NCBI GenBank assembly: GCA_017463225.1
Contig: JAFTPO010000014.1
Coordinates: 80,525-144,524 of the forward strand
DNA length: 64,000 bases
Origin: Lachnospiraceae bacterium
Lineage (GTDB): Bacteria > Bacillota > Clostridia > Lachnospirales > Lachnospiraceae
Reading direction: 5' to 3'
Below are positions 46,572 through 53,810 of this stretch, piece after piece (position 1 is the stretch's first letter; each line of letters opens with the position of its first letter). The notes beneath the pieces are model-generated. The model was not told the origin of the DNA and made no database searches. It saw only the letters and a program-made list of their open reading frames with translations. The position numbers and the translations under genes are program-made.

Positions 46572-46653
46572 TTATGCAAGGGGAGTCATGTTAGTTTACT
46601 GGCCGGCCTGCCTAGGGTTGGAATATAATTTATGTGCGTAATGCCCTTGTTAA
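46572..46653. repeat. Shortened copy of the structured intergenic element (copy 2)
   Basis: This stretch lies between two ordinary terminators. It begins with CAAGGG (46577-46582), ends with CCCTTG (46644-46649), and carries GGCCTGCCTAGGGT at 46605-46618. Read on the minus strand, copy 1 has the same CAAGGG end, a spacer of 21 bases (22 here) with clear similarity, and the same 14-base core followed by YGG. After the core the inner hairpins of copy 1 are missing, so this copy looks internally deleted. Confidence 0.6.
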
Positions 46654-46661
46654 TCGTCTCT

Positions 46662-46698
46662 CAAAAAAACACTGGCACATAAGGTTATGTACCAGTGT
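46662..46698 (-). terminator. Rho-independent terminator of the minus-strand membrane-protein gene
   Basis: Bases 46685-46698 pair with 46669-46682 (14 bp, one wobble pair, two-base loop as drawn). On the minus strand the stem is followed by a run of seven T residues (A at 46663-46669). Confidence 0.85.
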
Positions 46699-46724
46699 AA
46701 AACTTTCACTCAACTTCTTATAAT

Positions 46725-48050
46725 TTAGTTTCCGCCATTCATAGATGCAAATAGTGCAGCAATCTCATCAGGACTAAGTGGTTTATTTGGATCAAATTCT
46801 TCTGCAATAGATGCTGCTTCAGACTCCGCAGGTACTTCTTCAGCTACAGGGAAAGGAATTATCTTATCCTCCTCCATCTTTGCTTCAGGCTCAGCAATAG
46901 GCTCTGGTGCTGCAGGAGCGCTTGCTGCGAATAAAGCTGCAATTTCCTCAGGAGAAAGAGGTCTGTTAGGATCCTCATTAACCTCAGGAGCTGCTTCAAC
47001 AACAGGTTCCGGTTCAACAACAGGCTCTGGTTCAACAACAGGCTCTGGTGCTGCAGGAGCGCTTGCTGCGAATAAAGCTGCAATTTCCTCAGGAGAAAGA
47101 GGTCTGTTAGGATCCTCATTAACCTCAGGAGCTGTTTCAACAACAGGCTCTAGCTCAGCTATAGGATCTGGCTCAGCAACTGCCTCGGCAGGCATAGCTG
47201 CTTTAAAGAGTGCTTCTATATCATCCTGAGAAAGCATCTGATTACCATCTGATTCTTCTACCTTCTCTACGTCGTCCTGCTCCTTAGCTTCGAATTCCTC
47301 AAAGAAAGAATTAACCGCTGCATCTTCTTCCACTTCTGTAATATCAGGTGTACTGTCCTTAGGGGTTTCCTCTGTAGTTATGGATAAAACATCTATACCG
47401 TCTGGAAGTTGGTCGTCCATAACAGAGTCCTCAAGGACTGTTTTAACGTGTGGCTGAGCCACAATGTTTATATTATCTATTCTTGTGTAGATATCCTCAA
47501 GTGCCTGAGTGATACCCTCCATCTTAGCTGTAAGCTCACTTAAAGCCTCTAATATCTGCTGATTATCTGTCTTGTTGTACTTTATTATAACCTTGGCTGT
47601 GTTGGCCACAGTATCTGCTATGGTCTCCTTAAGTGAGAGGGTAAGAGCAGTATAATTATCTATGCTCTTTACTGAATTGTAGCTGTTTGCCTCAGCTAAG
47701 GTGTTCAGGTTTGTATTTACCTTTCTAAGCTGTACATAGGTTGCCTTGGCTAAGCGCTCTGCCTCTATAGCTCGGTCTCTATCGGCCTGTAACTGCTCCG
47801 GATTAGGCATCATAGTGGCTAGTGTAGCATTGACAGTATCAGAAATGTATTTCTTAAGATCCTCCTGCTTGGTTAGATGCAAGCTAATTATTGAGTTAAG
47901 CAATGCATAAAGTGAAATAACCAAAACCATTGACAGAACAACAACGTATGTAACCTTATCCCTGTATGCCAGGATGCAGTATATCCAGGCAAGTGCTGCG
48001 GAAAAGCTTATCATACCCATGGTTACAATTCTTCGATAAAGATTGTTCAT
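46725..48050 (-). CDS. Membrane protein with four C-terminal FliM-like LSxxEIxALF motifs
   Basis: About 441 residues. Two helices near the N-terminus (about 10-30 and 36-56) anchor a long cytoplasmic part. Residues about 85-215 are helical/coiled coil, and the rest is an acidic, Pro/Ala/Val/Glu-rich tail. The tail holds four copies of a short motif: LSQDDIEALFKAA, LSPEEIAALFAAS twice, and LSPDEIAALFASM at the very end. The motif strongly resembles the N-terminal peptide LSQxEIDALL of the flagellar switch proteins FliM/FliN, which in FliM binds CheY-P. The middle two copies lie in an exact 94-bp duplication. ATG 48050 with a GGAGGT box is chosen over upstream TTG 48152. Function unknown; a docking platform is inference. 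Confidence 0.7.
   Translation of the reverse strand: MNNLYRRIVTMGMISFSAALAWIYCILAYRDKVTYVVVLSMVLVISLYALLNSIISLHLTKQEDLKKYISDTVNATLATMMPNPEQLQADRDRAIEAERLAKATYVQLRKVNTNLNTLAEANSYNSVKSIDNYTALTLSLKETIADTVANTAKVIIKYNKTDNQQILEALSELTAKMEGITQALEDIYTRIDNINIVAQPHVKTVLEDSVMDDQLPDGIDVLSITTEETPKDSTPDITEVEEDAAVNSFFEEFEAKEQDDVEKVEESDGNQMLSQDDIEALFKAAMPAEAVAEPDPIAELEPVVETAPEVNEDPNRPLSPEEIAALFAASAPAAPEPVVEPEPVVEPEPVVEAAPEVNEDPNRPLSPEEIAALFAASAPAAPEPIAEPEAKMEEDKIIPFPVAEEVPAESEAASIAEEFDPNKPLSPDEIAALFASMNGGN
46900..47134. repeat. Exact 94-bp direct duplication within a coding region
   Basis: Bases 46900-46993 and 47041-47134 are identical by eye, at a period of 141 bases (47 codons). Each encodes one LSPEEIAALF motif and its flanks. 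The spacer holds a smaller GTT-GAA-CC-type repeat of the Pro-Val-Val-Glu units. The identity at silent positions points to a recent duplication, and copy number may vary between strains. Confidence 0.85.
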
Positions 48051-48193
48051 GAGGCACCTCCAAAAATCTATAATAACGTACATAAATTGACAAAATAATC
48101 CATTACCTATTTTATCACAATATGTGGCTTTTTGCCAGCTAAAATACAACAAATTATTGAATCAGTTATGAACAAACTTCAACTATAAGCTAC

Positions 48194-48222
48194 TTGCTAT
48201 ATGAAGCAAATATAAGTATAAT
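48194..48222 (+). promoter_or_regulatory. Probable sigma-A promoter of the CARF-nuclease gene with overlapping inverted repeat
   Basis: TTGCTA (48194-48199), 17-base spacer, TATAAT (48217-48222), 54 bases ahead of ATG 48276. TTGCT-ATATGA-AGCAA (48194-48209) is a perfect 5-bp inverted repeat that covers the -35 box, a plausible operator position. Confidence 0.65.
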
Positions 48223-48275
48223 TTACATATAAGGTTACATAGCAGGATATAGGTATACTAGTTAGGGGGTAGCAT

Positions 48276-49466
48276 ATGGCTGAGAGAACTAAGGTTATGG
48301 TAGAATTCTATGCCGAGGAGCCCTTGGAGAATATTATGGCGATGATGAAGTATCGCCCTGAGAAGATTATTTTCCTGGGTCATAAGGATAATATGATAAC
48401 CAAGCGAATTAACGACATCAAACAGTTTAGGGACAGAAAGTGCCCTGATACTGAGCTGGATTTTATCGAGGTGCCTAAGGATGATTTAAATGGAGCCATC
48501 GATATATTGACAAATATTATAAGAGAGAATCCGGGAGTTAGGTTTGAGCTGACCGGAGGCAGTGAACTTATTCTCATTGCTTTAGGCTGTATCGCTGCCA
48601 GAATGAACATAAGCAAGCTTAGAATAGACCCCTTTACAGGTAAGGAAATTGATATAAGAGGAGATCAGGTGGTAACCTCAGATTACCATTTTAATATTAC
48701 CATAGAGGACGATATTATTCTTCACGGTGGTATGCTGACCAGTCAGACAGGAAGCTTCTCAGAGTGGAAGTTTACTGATGAGTTTAGGGAAGACATCAGA
48801 ATTATGTGGGATATATGTAAATCCTACAGAGGAAGCTGGAACAAGTACTGTGCCACTATTGATGAGCTAAGGAAGAATACTCCAAACCAAAATGAGGGCT
48901 GGGTGGAGATATATAAGAATCCTTTGGGAGATGCTATTAATCTGTTAAGAGACCTTAATGAGGAAGGGCTGATAAAGGATTACAGTGAAAGTGGAAAGAA
49001 GGTATCCTTTAAGTTCAAGAACAATATGATTAGAAAGGTCATAGGTAAGGCTGGAAATATCTTGGAGCTACATGTCTACGAGGTTGCAACCAGAGACAGC
49101 TATGTGTTTACCGATGCAGTCATAGGGGCTCATATAGATTGGGATGGAGAAATTCACGATTATTCACACCCTGGCTATGACACTATGAATGAGATAGATG
49201 TTATCCTTATGAAAAATGTATGTCCTATATTTATATCCTGTAAGAGTGGTAAGGCAGGAGGTCACGCCCTTCACGAGCTTGAGACGGTAACCAGAAAGTT
49301 CGGAGGCAAGTATGCCAGAAAGGCACTTATTCTTGCTAAGGCCTGTGATAACACTACTGGTACCATGTATTTTAAGCAGAGAGCAAAGGATATGAAGATT
49401 TGGATAATCGATGATGTATTTAGATTAAGTGATGAGCAGCTTTTTAATAAGCTAAAGAGAATATAG
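48276..49466 (+). CDS. Card1/Can2-like CARF-domain nuclease (DUF1887 family)
   Basis: 396 residues. About 1-140 form a CARF domain, with the ligand-loop feature ELTGGSELILIALG (TGGSE at residues 93-97) that binds cyclic oligoadenylate in this family. About 165-250 look like a winged-helix linker. About 255-396 are a PD-(D/E)xK nuclease with NEIDVILMKN (D308) and PIFISCKSGK (K323). Card1 and Can2 are ancillary nucleases of type III CRISPR systems. Here no array, cas10 or other cas gene is within the window. Where characterised relatives have Glu in E-x-K, this protein reads S-C-K (S321), so activity may be altered. It has its own promoter and terminator, so it is a stand-alone unit. Confidence 0.85.
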   Translation: MAERTKVMVEFYAEEPLENIMAMMKYRPEKIIFLGHKDNMITKRINDIKQFRDRKCPDTELDFIEVPKDDLNGAIDILTNIIRENPGVRFELTGGSELILIALGCIAARMNISKLRIDPFTGKEIDIRGDQVVTSDYHFNITIEDDIILHGGMLTSQTGSFSEWKFTDEFREDIRIMWDICKSYRGSWNKYCATIDELRKNTPNQNEGWVEIYKNPLGDAINLLRDLNEEGLIKDYSESGKKVSFKFKNNMIRKVIGKAGNILELHVYEVATRDSYVFTDAVIGAHIDWDGEIHDYSHPGYDTMNEIDVILMKNVCPIFISCKSGKAGGHALHELETVTRKFGGKYARKALILAKACDNTTGTMYFKQRAKDMKIWIIDDVFRLSDEQLFNKLKRI

Positions 49467-49478
49467 TAAATTGTTATG

Positions 49479-49508
49479 CAGCCTGGCTAAACAGTCAGGC
49501 TGTTTTTA
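49479..49508 (+). terminator. Rho-independent terminator after the CARF-nuclease gene
   Basis: CAGCCTG (49479-49485) pairs with CAGGCTG (49496-49502) and is followed by a run of T (49503-49507). Confidence 0.85.
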
Positions 49509-49601
49509 TTTGTTGATGAATCCGGCGGGAGTTGGTCTACTTAAGTGAATTATAAACTGTTCTTTCACATATATTAGCATAAAGAAAGGCGTGGGTGATA
49601 T

Positions 49602-51365
49602 ATGGATGAGAGTAGTTTGAACTTAACATCAGACTGTGGTAGGTATATATATTCTGATGATTACATAGGTTATTTGATTAAGTACGACAATGATTTAAAT
49701 GGGCTGGAGGAGATAATGCAGCCTGATTGTGTTCAGATAATAAATAATAGATTTCTGGTAGCTTACAAGGAGTCACCGGGCACAGCTTCCCGGGAGGAGC
49801 TGTCTGGTTTCTTTAATTATGGTTATCACAATCTCCCTAAGCTATATACACTTATGGATGTGCCTGCGGTAGAGGATATAGGAGCTGCTGCTATTAAGAG
49901 TATACCGGGCCTTAATCTGGATGGCTCTGATGTGTTGATTGGTTTTGTTGATACCGGTATAGATTATGCTAATCCGGCATTTTGGGATGCCACTGGAAAA
50001 AGCAGAATTGAATACATTTGGGATCAAAACCAGACATCTTATATGGTTGGTGAGCCTGTGTATGGCTTTGGAGGAGAGTTTTCTAGGGAGGATATAGAAG
50101 CTACTGCTGATATAACTGTGCCCGGGGATGAGATTGGACATGGAACCTTCTTAGCATCTATAGCAGCGGGAAATGAAAACCTGGAGGAGAATTTTGCTGG
50201 TGTGGCGCCGGCGGCCTCTATGGTAATGGTAAAGCTTAGGCAGGCACCGAGGCCCCTGAAGGAATTTTATAAGTTTGCACCGGAGGATATTTGCTACAGC
50301 GAAGCGGACATAGCTTTAGGCATAAGCTACCTTATACAGAAGGCTGTTCAGCTGTCAAAGCCTATGGTTATATGTCTTGGAGTGGGAAGTACCTTAGGAG
50401 ACCATAACGGTAGCTCAAATCTAGAGCTTTATATAGAGAATTTATCAGGCTTAAGAGGAATTTGTTTTGTAGCACCTGTCGGCAATGAGCTGGGAACCTT
50501 GAGACATTTTGCCGGGAATTCTCCTGTGGGAAATGTGCCTGTAAATGATATTTTGAGAAGTGAAGCTATGGAGATTAATGTGGAGTCAGGGGTAGATGGA
50601 TTTGTCTTAGAGATATGGGGCAATGCACCGGGACTTCTAAAAATTATTCTGGAATCTCCTTCCGGTCAAGTGTTTGACAGTATTCCACCAAGGAATTCAG
50701 GTGCATATTTTGACAGCTTTTTGTTTGAGGGAAGCTGGGTTTTCGTGGAAAATGTGGTGGTAGACAGCTTATCCGGGGATCAGGTTTATTTTCTGCGCTT
50801 TGAGAATCCGGCCCAGGGCATCTGGCGTATATATGTGCAGGAGACTATTAATCAGCTGGGGGCCGGGTTTAATGCATGGATAACTGTAGGACAGAGCAAA
50901 CAGGGTAGGGTTAGCTTTATAAGGTCTTCTCCTGATATAACTCTTACTGCCCCGGGAAGCTGTCAGGGTGTAATTACCGTAGCAGCATATAATAACGACA
51001 ACAATTCCATATACGTAAATTCTAGCCGGGGTTATACCAGAAAGGGCAGAGTTAAGCCGGATATCACTGCTCCCGGTGTTGATATAGTAGGTGTATTTGC
51101 CACAGGTGGAGCATCGGTAGGTAGAGCAAATCCCCTTTACTCTACAAGAAGTGGAACCAGCGTTGCAGCAGCCTTTGCTGCGGGGGCGGCAGCCCTTATG
51201 CTTCAGTGGGGAATTGTGGAGAGAAACAATCTGGGAATAAATACTGAGATAATAAAGCAGATGCTTGTTCGAGGAGCAAATCGTCAGAGTGGTGTCGTAT
51301 TTCCAAATAATATTTGGGGATGGGGAAAACTTGACGTATTAGGTGCCTATGAAGTTAGTCGCTAA
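49602..51365 (+). CDS. S8 family serine peptidase, Csp-like subtilisin
   Basis: 587 residues with a complete catalytic triad: D117 in GFVDTGIDY, H180 in DEIGHGTFLAS and S520 in RSGTSVAAAFAAG. A jellyroll-like beta insertion of about 130 residues (about 310-440) lies between His and Ser, and NPAFWDATGKSRIEYIWDQ follows the Asp. This layout is that of the Clostridial Csp proteases that process the spore cortex hydrolase SleC, and of related Lachnospiraceae subtilisins. There is no signal peptide; the about 90-residue N-terminus would be a prodomain. spoIIID at 57172 agrees with a spore-former, but the role here is not shown. The ribosome binding site is weak. Confidence 0.85.
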   Translation: MDESSLNLTSDCGRYIYSDDYIGYLIKYDNDLNGLEEIMQPDCVQIINNRFLVAYKESPGTASREELSGFFNYGYHNLPKLYTLMDVPAVEDIGAAAIKSIPGLNLDGSDVLIGFVDTGIDYANPAFWDATGKSRIEYIWDQNQTSYMVGEPVYGFGGEFSREDIEATADITVPGDEIGHGTFLASIAAGNENLEENFAGVAPAASMVMVKLRQAPRPLKEFYKFAPEDICYSEADIALGISYLIQKAVQLSKPMVICLGVGSTLGDHNGSSNLELYIENLSGLRGICFVAPVGNELGTLRHFAGNSPVGNVPVNDILRSEAMEINVESGVDGFVLEIWGNAPGLLKIILESPSGQVFDSIPPRNSGAYFDSFLFEGSWVFVENVVVDSLSGDQVYFLRFENPAQGIWRIYVQETINQLGAGFNAWITVGQSKQGRVSFIRSSPDITLTAPGSCQGVITVAAYNNDNNSIYVNSSRGYTRKGRVKPDITAPGVDIVGVFATGGASVGRANPLYSTRSGTSVAAAFAAGAAALMLQWGIVERNNLGINTEIIKQMLVRGANRQSGVVFPNNIWGWGKLDVLGAYEVSR

Positions 51366-51390
51366 TATAAGGCATAAATAATTGACATAA

Positions 51391-51431
51391 GTTACAAAAA
51401 TTATACAAATTTTACAAAAAAGTTACAAAAA
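51391..51431 (+). repeat. Three TTACAAAAA direct repeats upstream of the zinc-ribbon gene
   Basis: The 9-mer TTACAAAAA occurs at 51392-51400, 51412-51420 and 51423-51431 within an AT-only stretch just upstream of the promoter at 51444. It may be an UP-like element or operator array; it could also be simple A/T bias. Confidence 0.4.
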
Positions 51432-51443
51432 AATTGATTTTAC

Positions 51444-51471
51444 TTGACATAATCCGAAAATAAAGTATCAT
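51444..51471 (+). promoter_or_regulatory. Strong sigma-A-type promoter of the zinc-ribbon membrane protein
   Basis: Consensus TTGACA (51444-51449), 16-base spacer, TATCAT (51466-51471; one mismatch to consensus), about 48 bases before ATG 51519. The perfect -35 box and A/T-rich upstream DNA suggest high expression. Confidence 0.75.
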
Positions 51472-51518
51472 ATTAAGTAGCTATGTAAAACTATATGTTT
51501 TAACGGAGGTAAATAATA

Positions 51519-52826
51519 ATGATTTGTGAATCATGTAAATTTGAGAATAGAGAGGGCGCTTTGTTCTGTGCAGAGTGTGGAAAGCCTCTTACTCAGGAAG
51601 ACAAACCGGAAGATAAGGAGAAGACAGTAATCCTTGATGAGGTTGTTACTAACAGTAAGGAATCAGTAGAAAATAGCGACGACAGTGAGGCTAATACAAC
51701 AGTGCTTACCAGTGATATGCTTAAGCCGGCAGGACAGCCGGTAGCTCCACAGGGATTTGCTGCAGGTCCTGCACCAGTGAAGCCTATGGCACCAGCGGGA
51801 GCACCGATAGCACCGGGAGCTATGAATCCACAGGCAGTGAAGCCTATGGCACCGGCAGGACAGCCGGCACCAATGCCAGCAGCACCAGCTATGAACCCAC
51901 AGATGGCAAAGCCACAGGCACCGGCAGGACAGCCGGCACCAATGCCAGCAGCGCCAGCTATGAACCCACAGATGGCAAAGCCACAGGCACCAGCAGGCCA
52001 GCCGGCACCAATGCCAGCAGCGCCAGCTATGAACCCACAGGTGGCAAAGCCACAGGCACCAGCAGGCCAGCCGGCACCAATGCCACAAGCACCAGCTATG
52101 AACCCACAGGTAGCTCCACAGACTCAGGATGCTCCAAAGGAAGAGAAGCCGGCTAAGATGGATAAGAAGGCTGCGAAGAAGGCAGCTAAGGCAGAGAAGA
52201 AGGCTAACAAGGGCAAGATGGGAACCGGAACAAAGGTTTACATTGTGTTATCAATTATCCTTATGATTGCTATGGCAGGAGCTTTGGTTTGGGGATATTT
52301 CTATCATACAGATAAGATGGAGACAGCTAAGACTGAGAAGGAAACTCTCATCGCAGATTATGATGCAAAGTTAAGTGCTAAGGAGACTGAGTTAGCAAAT
52401 CTTGGTGCATCACAGACAGAGCTTCAGGCCAATGTTACAAGCCTTGAGACACAGCTTGCTGACGCTCAGATTGCTCAGGCAGAGGCACAAGCATTAGCAG
52501 ATTCATATATTGCATATGACCCACTTATTGATTTTGCAGAGTCACACAGTGCTGACTCAAGCACAGATATGATGGTAAGTGATACAGTAGTATCTACTAC
52601 AGTAGGTTCAACAGTTGAAGTATATGTTTACTTCCCAAGTCAGGAGGGACAGCTTAGCTACACCTCATCAGATGCAGCAAAGGTTGATTGTAACTGGGGA
52701 GAGGAATGGGTAAACGGTAACGTGCTTCCTATCGAGATTAACGCTTTAGAGGCAGGAGATGTTACTATAGAGGTTACCAACGATCAGAATGATGTTAAGG
52801 AAGTAATCTTTGTACACATTAAGTAA
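51519..52826 (+). CDS. Zinc-ribbon membrane protein with Pro/Ala repeat region
   Basis: 435 residues. The N-terminal zinc ribbon has CESCKFENREGALFCAECGKPL (two CxxC knuckles). An acidic linker is followed by about 110 residues of Pro/Ala/Met/Gln-rich tandem repeats (23-residue period), a basic Lys/Ala stretch, one membrane helix at about residues 242-264, a coiled coil (about 270-330) and an exported C-terminal beta domain (about 340-435). The topology puts the zinc ribbon and repeats inside and the beta domain outside. Such double-zinc-ribbon membrane proteins are common in Lachnospiraceae, but I know no function. It has its own strong promoter and a shared terminator downstream. Confidence 0.72.
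   Translation: MICESCKFENREGALFCAECGKPLTQEDKPEDKEKTVILDEVVTNSKESVENSDDSEANTTVLTSDMLKPAGQPVAPQGFAAGPAPVKPMAPAGAPIAPGAMNPQAVKPMAPAGQPAPMPAAPAMNPQMAKPQAPAGQPAPMPAAPAMNPQMAKPQAPAGQPAPMPAAPAMNPQVAKPQAPAGQPAPMPQAPAMNPQVAPQTQDAPKEEKPAKMDKKAAKKAAKAEKKANKGKMGTGTKVYIVLSIILMIAMAGALVWGYFYHTDKMETAKTEKETLIADYDAKLSAKETELANLGASQTELQANVTSLETQLADAQIAQAEAQALADSYIAYDPLIDFAESHSADSSTDMMVSDTVVSTTVGSTVEVYVYFPSQEGQLSYTSSDAAKVDCNWGEEWVNGNVLPIEINALEAGDVTIEVTNDQNDVKEVIFVHIK
51820..52095 (+). repeat. 69-bp in-frame tandem repeat, four units
   Basis: Four consecutive 69-base units start at 51820, 51889, 51958 and 52027, with a partial fifth at 52096. Units 2 and 3 differ at only a few positions, unit 1 is the most diverged, and unit 4 shares changes with unit 3. 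The gradient suggests stepwise slippage. Each unit encodes 23 Pro/Ala/Gln-rich residues. Confidence 0.92.
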
Positions 52827-52840
52827 TAATAGATAAACTA

Positions 52841-52874
52841 AAAGAAGCAATCCACATAAGGATTGCTTCTTTTT
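52841..52874. terminator. Bidirectional terminator between convergent genes
   Basis: AAAGAAGCAATCC (52841-52853) pairs perfectly with 52860-52872 around a six-base loop. T-rich flanks on both strands let it serve the zinc-ribbon gene and the convergent peptidase gene. Confidence 0.9.
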
Positions 52875-52894
52875 ATGTACTAATTTAAGTAAGT

Positions 52895-53692
52895 CTAGTG
52901 AGTAGGCTTGATTATAATAGCCATCTCATACATAGCTTCGTATGTAAACTGGAATTCTTCCAAGTCTCTGGTCATAACACCCTCCATTGGGTCGTAGATT
53001 GTAACAGTACCAGCATCAAGGTCATAACCGGCTAATACAACACAGTGCTCCATATTTTCCCACTGGTATGCATTTCCATCCTTGTCATACTGAGTGTAGC
53101 CCTTGTCCGGATAAGCCATATTAATGGTGGTCCAAACCATAACCGGGTCTCCGGCAGCTACATACTCTAAAAGCTCATTAAAGTCAGTTCCTGATATCTC
53201 TTCCGCATAGTGGTGCTTACCGTTAGCCTTGAAGAAATCATTGGCTGTTGTAATCATACCCGGTGCGTAGCATCCGCCACCGGTTGTAGCAGAATATGGG
53301 TCTCCGGTATATCCGTAGATAAAGTTGCTGTCATATATCAGATAATTGTCTGCGATTTCAAATTTGTCTAAGTCGTAGCCGTAATAGTTTAGTATCATTG
53401 TCAGAGAAATTGATTCACAGCCTGCAGGAAGCTCAGGGAACTGAGACATATACTCAAGCTCTATATCGTACGCTGTTGGGGCTTCTGTTGTAGCCTCAGT
53501 AGTAGCTTCTGTGGTTGCCTCAGTAGTGACTTCAGTAGTGGCCTCAGTAGTGGCTTCTGTTGTAGCCTCTGTAGTAACTTCAGTGGAAGGCTCCTGTCTA
53601 TCCTTCTTATCATTGTAATGTGAAATGAAGGTAAATGCATAGATTGCAATAACTGCAATTATTACAAATAGAATATATATTTTGATTTTCAT
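52895..53692 (-). CDS. Secreted C39-like cysteine peptidase with Thr/Glu repeat stalk (paralogue A)
   Basis: 265 residues. A membrane-anchoring or signal helix (about 4-24) is followed by a low-complexity stalk at about 36-71 made of T-T-E-A/V units, then a Peptidase_C39_2-type domain. The likely nucleophile is C92 in LPAGCESISLTMILNYYGYD, and the histidine is in MEHCVVLAGYD near residue 216, with an aspartate in TVTIYDPMEG. The family includes papain-like proteins that cleave peptides or bind surface substrates. A homologue lies immediately upstream on the same strand (53811). The stalk encodes a perfect-looking ACT/GAA-type trinucleotide-rich repeat that may vary in length. Confidence 0.78.
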   Translation of the reverse strand: MKIKIYILFVIIAVIAIYAFTFISHYNDKKDRQEPSTEVTTEATTEATTEATTEVTTEATTEATTEATTEAPTAYDIELEYMSQFPELPAGCESISLTMILNYYGYDLDKFEIADNYLIYDSNFIYGYTGDPYSATTGGGCYAPGMITTANDFFKANGKHHYAEEISGTDFNELLEYVAAGDPVMVWTTINMAYPDKGYTQYDKDGNAYQWENMEHCVVLAGYDLDAGTVTIYDPMEGVMTRDLEEFQFTYEAMYEMAIIIKPTH

Positions 53693-53741
53693 AAAGACTC
53701 CTTTATTCAGGTTATTAACTCGTATTTATTCATCCTTATCG

Positions 53742-53770
53742 AGTATACCCATAGGAAAGTCTAAAGTCAA
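53742..53770 (-). promoter_or_regulatory. Sigma-A promoter of peptidase paralogue A
   Basis: Minus strand: TTGACT (53765-53770), exact 17-base spacer, TATACT (53742-53747) with a G-rich extended -10. It lies about 50 bases before the start at 53692, so this gene is transcribed separately from paralogue B. Confidence 0.75.
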
Positions 53771-53810
53771 GGCAATACTAGGCTTAAATTGTAAAATTAA
53801 CCATTTTAGG

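Noticed and set aside
46725-48050. Protein with LSxxEIxALF motifs as a true FliM/FliN flagellar switch protein
   Set aside because: It lacks the SpoA and CheC-like domains, has membrane helices, and is not in a flagellar operon; only the short peptide is shared.
48276-49466. Hidden CRISPR array next to the CARF nuclease
   Set aside because: The flanking intergenic regions (48051-48275 and 49467-49601) contain only promoter and terminator signals and no repeated units.
51663-52088. Long minus-strand open frame rich in Trp, Cys and His opposite the zinc-ribbon gene
   Set aside because: It is the antisense shadow of the 69-bp repeat; composition is dictated by the repeat, and there is no ribosome binding site or promoter.
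51820-52095. Regular 69-bp tandem repeats considered as a CRISPR array or integron cassette array
   Set aside because: Units are contiguous without unique spacers, keep the reading frame and encode a Pro/Ala-rich protein segment, so this is a coding tandem repeat.
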